Assembly (NCBI RefSeq): GCF_044386045.1
Contig: NZ_JBISCD010000040.1
Coordinates: 1,302,001-1,366,000 of the forward strand
DNA: 64,000 bases
Direction of reading: 5' to 3'
Source of the DNA: Thalassobellus sediminis
GTDB taxonomy: Bacteria > Bacteroidota > Bacteroidia > Flavobacteriales > Flavobacteriaceae
Below the pieces are notes generated by a model. The model searched no databases, was not told where the DNA came from, and saw only the letters and a list, made by a program, of their open reading frames with translations. Each line of letters begins with the position of its first letter. Positions within the stretch are counted from its first letter, which is position 1. The position numbers were made by a program, and so were the translations under genes. Below are positions 62,647-64,000 of this stretch, piece after piece.

Positions 62647-64000
62647 TTACTCAATACTCTTAAAATCTTTAATAGCTTGGTTGGGTTCAATTACATTATA
62701 ACCTTTCCAGAATTCAGGATCGTATTTAGGTAAGGTAATAGGTTCTACTTTTGGTTGTTCTTCAAAAGTTGTAAAAATGGTTTCTGTTATAGGGTTGTTT
62801 TCAAAAACTACCAATTCTTTTTTCTCTCTATTAGATAGTATAAAATGAATGTCTGATGATAATTCGTTCTGTTTTCTTTTGCCTTTCGTGTGTTTGTTCT
62901 TTTCAATAATTTTTAAAGGTCTTTTAATGCCGAATTTATTGCCCGTTTCTTCTTCGGCATATTTAAGTGCATATTTTTCGTTGGTGTTTTTTTCGTAAAT
63001 TAAAGTGCCGCGTTTTAAATAATGTTGATATGAAATACCTAATAATTTAAAGTTTCTAAGGTTTTTAACGTTTTCATAATCAACCCTAATAATGGCGAAA
63101 TCGTCTGTGTTTATATAAATAGTGCCTTTGTAATCTTCACTTCTTTTGGGAGTAAAGCTTATAATGTAAACAAAATCGTCGTTTAAAAAACTGTAGTCTT
63201 CTAGTTTGAAATCGTATCTGTTTGATTTTTCTAAAAAGTTTAAGTCGCTGTCTTCAAAAGTAAAGCTGTTCTGCTGTAGTCTAGAAATAGAGCCTTTTCT
63301 GTATTTTAAAAAATTCTCTTTTCGCTCCTTTTCTTTTTTCTTTTGTTCTTCAATAAAAGCTTCGGTTTCGTCTTTTTTAGGTTTTTCAGAATCATAGAAG
63401 CTAGAATCTATTTCTTGTTTCGTTCCAAAAATGCCCGATTTAATTTTAAAATAAGAATCTCGTTTTACGTGTGTTTTTATAATGCTATTAATTTTTTCTT
63501 CATAGCTTTCAAAGTTTATTTCTTTACTTTTATCATATAAACGCGAGGCTTTAATAATATCCATTTTCTGTGAATCTATAGTGCCTGATTTACCATACAT
63601 ATTGGCTAATATTTCTATATAATCATCAGAGTTTTTAGGCATTGCTATTAGAAGGCTGTCGATAAATACTTGGTTGAATTCTGGTATGGTGGTTTTCTTT
63701 ATTTTAACGTCGTTTTTTAAAACGTTTGTAAAATAAGACGCTCTATAAAATAGTTTGCTTTTTATAAAATTGAAATCGTAATTAGTTGCTAAGTTCTCTT
63801 TTGTTTTTTCTATAATTTCTTCGGTTGTGTAGTTTTTGTTAGAAACCAAGACCTCGTCAAGTTCAATCGATTTTGGGCTCAAAAAAACAATACTATCATG
63901 GAATGTTTTAGCTAAAAAGCGTTTACTTTCATAACCTAAACATCTAATTATTACAGAATCTTTTTTCGAAGTTTTTTTTCTTAGATATAATAAGAATTCA
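62647..64000 (-). CDS. Carboxypeptidase-regulatory-like surface protein (truncated at window edge)
   Basis: The reverse frame is open from the stop at 62647 to the right edge, at least 451 residues. The segment upstream of 63882 continues without a stop and reads DSVIIRCLGYESKRFL, so a start near 63882 is not real. The N-terminal visible part resembles the end of a CarboxypepD_reg-like beta domain (CLGYE pattern followed by ELDEVLVSNKN). After that come a charged helical segment and a region with YIISFTPKRSEDYKGTIYINTDDFAIIRVDYE, similar to DUF5686-type proteins of Bacteroidota. It is probably exported. Its function is unknown. Confidence 0.65.
   Translation of the reverse strand, partial: EFLLYLRKKTSKKDSVIIRCLGYESKRFLAKTFHDSIVFLSPKSIELDEVLVSNKNYTTEEIIEKTKENLATNYDFNFIKSKLFYRASYFTNVLKNDVKIKKTTIPEFNQVFIDSLLIAMPKNSDDYIEILANMYGKSGTIDSQKMDIIKASRLYDKSKEINFESYEEKINSIIKTHVKRDSYFKIKSGIFGTKQEIDSSFYDSEKPKKDETEAFIEEQKKKEKERKENFLKYRKGSISRLQQNSFTFEDSDLNFLEKSNRYDFKLEDYSFLNDDFVYIISFTPKRSEDYKGTIYINTDDFAIIRVDYENVKNLRNFKLLGISYQHYLKRGTLIYEKNTNEKYALKYAEEETGNKFGIKRPLKIIEKNKHTKGKRKQNELSSDIHFILSNREKKELVVFENNPITETIFTTFEEQPKVEPITLPKYDPEFWKGYNVIEPNQAIKDFKSIE

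Noticed and set aside
62647..63882. Complete gene starting at the TTG at 63882
   Set aside because: The frame continues open to base 64000 with protein-like sequence, so the gene is truncated by the window edge.

Overview
The window is AT-rich, densely coded chromosomal DNA from a member of the Bacteroidota, most probably a marine-type Flavobacteriaceae. The evidence is the set of families present: a Nudix-type AraR, DUF5107-TPR, the mevalonate pathway with an archaeal-like GGGP prenyltransferase, a Na+-pumping methylmalonyl-CoA decarboxylase and PycTM. Promoter-like elements of the Bacteroidota form (TTG, about 20 nt, TAnnTTTG) also occur before several genes. No rRNA, tRNA, CRISPR array, prophage or SusC/SusD pair was seen. 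The genes at both ends run off the window.

Region 1 (1-17435) is an L-arabinose / pentose utilisation locus. It holds a truncated AraC-type regulator, a divergent operon of MFS sugar porter, GH2 lipoprotein hydrolase and DUF5107-TPR protein, a transketolase-transaldolase-AraR operon, and a ribulokinase-epimerase-Na+/sugar symporter-isomerase operon (araB, araD, transporter, araA). The same inverted repeat, ATAAG(T/C)GT-N7-ACACTTAT, lies in front of both the tkt and araB operons. It is the best candidate for the AraR operator and would also make AraR autoregulated.

Region 2 (17686-25057) has a large GAF-domain protein, a PepSY membrane protein with a TonB-dependent siderophore receptor whose promoter is flanked by two copies of a 24-bp palindromic site, and a fusion of an HD phosphohydrolase to a Pycsar-type membrane effector domain. 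Region 3 (25242-29037) is a protein-oxidation repair operon: msrB, msrA, a monothiol glutaredoxin-like protein, selO (protein AMPylase) and an aldo/keto reductase. Region 4 (29081-41775) contains a metallophosphoesterase fused to an Omp85-like barrel, a flavoprotein, the late mevalonate genes (mvaD, mevalonate kinase-like) with a GGGP-type prenyltransferase, a pseudouridine synthase homologue lacking the usual catalytic Asp, two small acidic proteins and a polytopic glycosyltransferase.

Region 5 (41960-51481) is one compact operon for the methylmalonyl-CoA route: epimerase, four subunits of a sodium-translocating decarboxylase, a CoA-transferase and both mutase subunits. It can link succinyl-CoA and propionyl-CoA while pumping Na+. 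The mutase chaperone meaB lies beyond it on the opposite strand. Between them (51558-52804) is an array of about 90-bp palindromic units, and one unit carries a small GIY-YIG nuclease gene in its loop. This is the most unusual structure in the window.

Region 6 (53980-64000) has two orphan secreted proteins, a GC-rich structured intergenic element, two overlapping GT2 glycosyltransferase genes, a membrane Fe-S protein with a partner FAD oxidoreductase, a GH113-like lipoprotein, a PPP-type phosphatase and a truncated large protein at the right edge. All calls come from reading the sequence by eye. Family names are from recognised motifs, and no search or computation was run.
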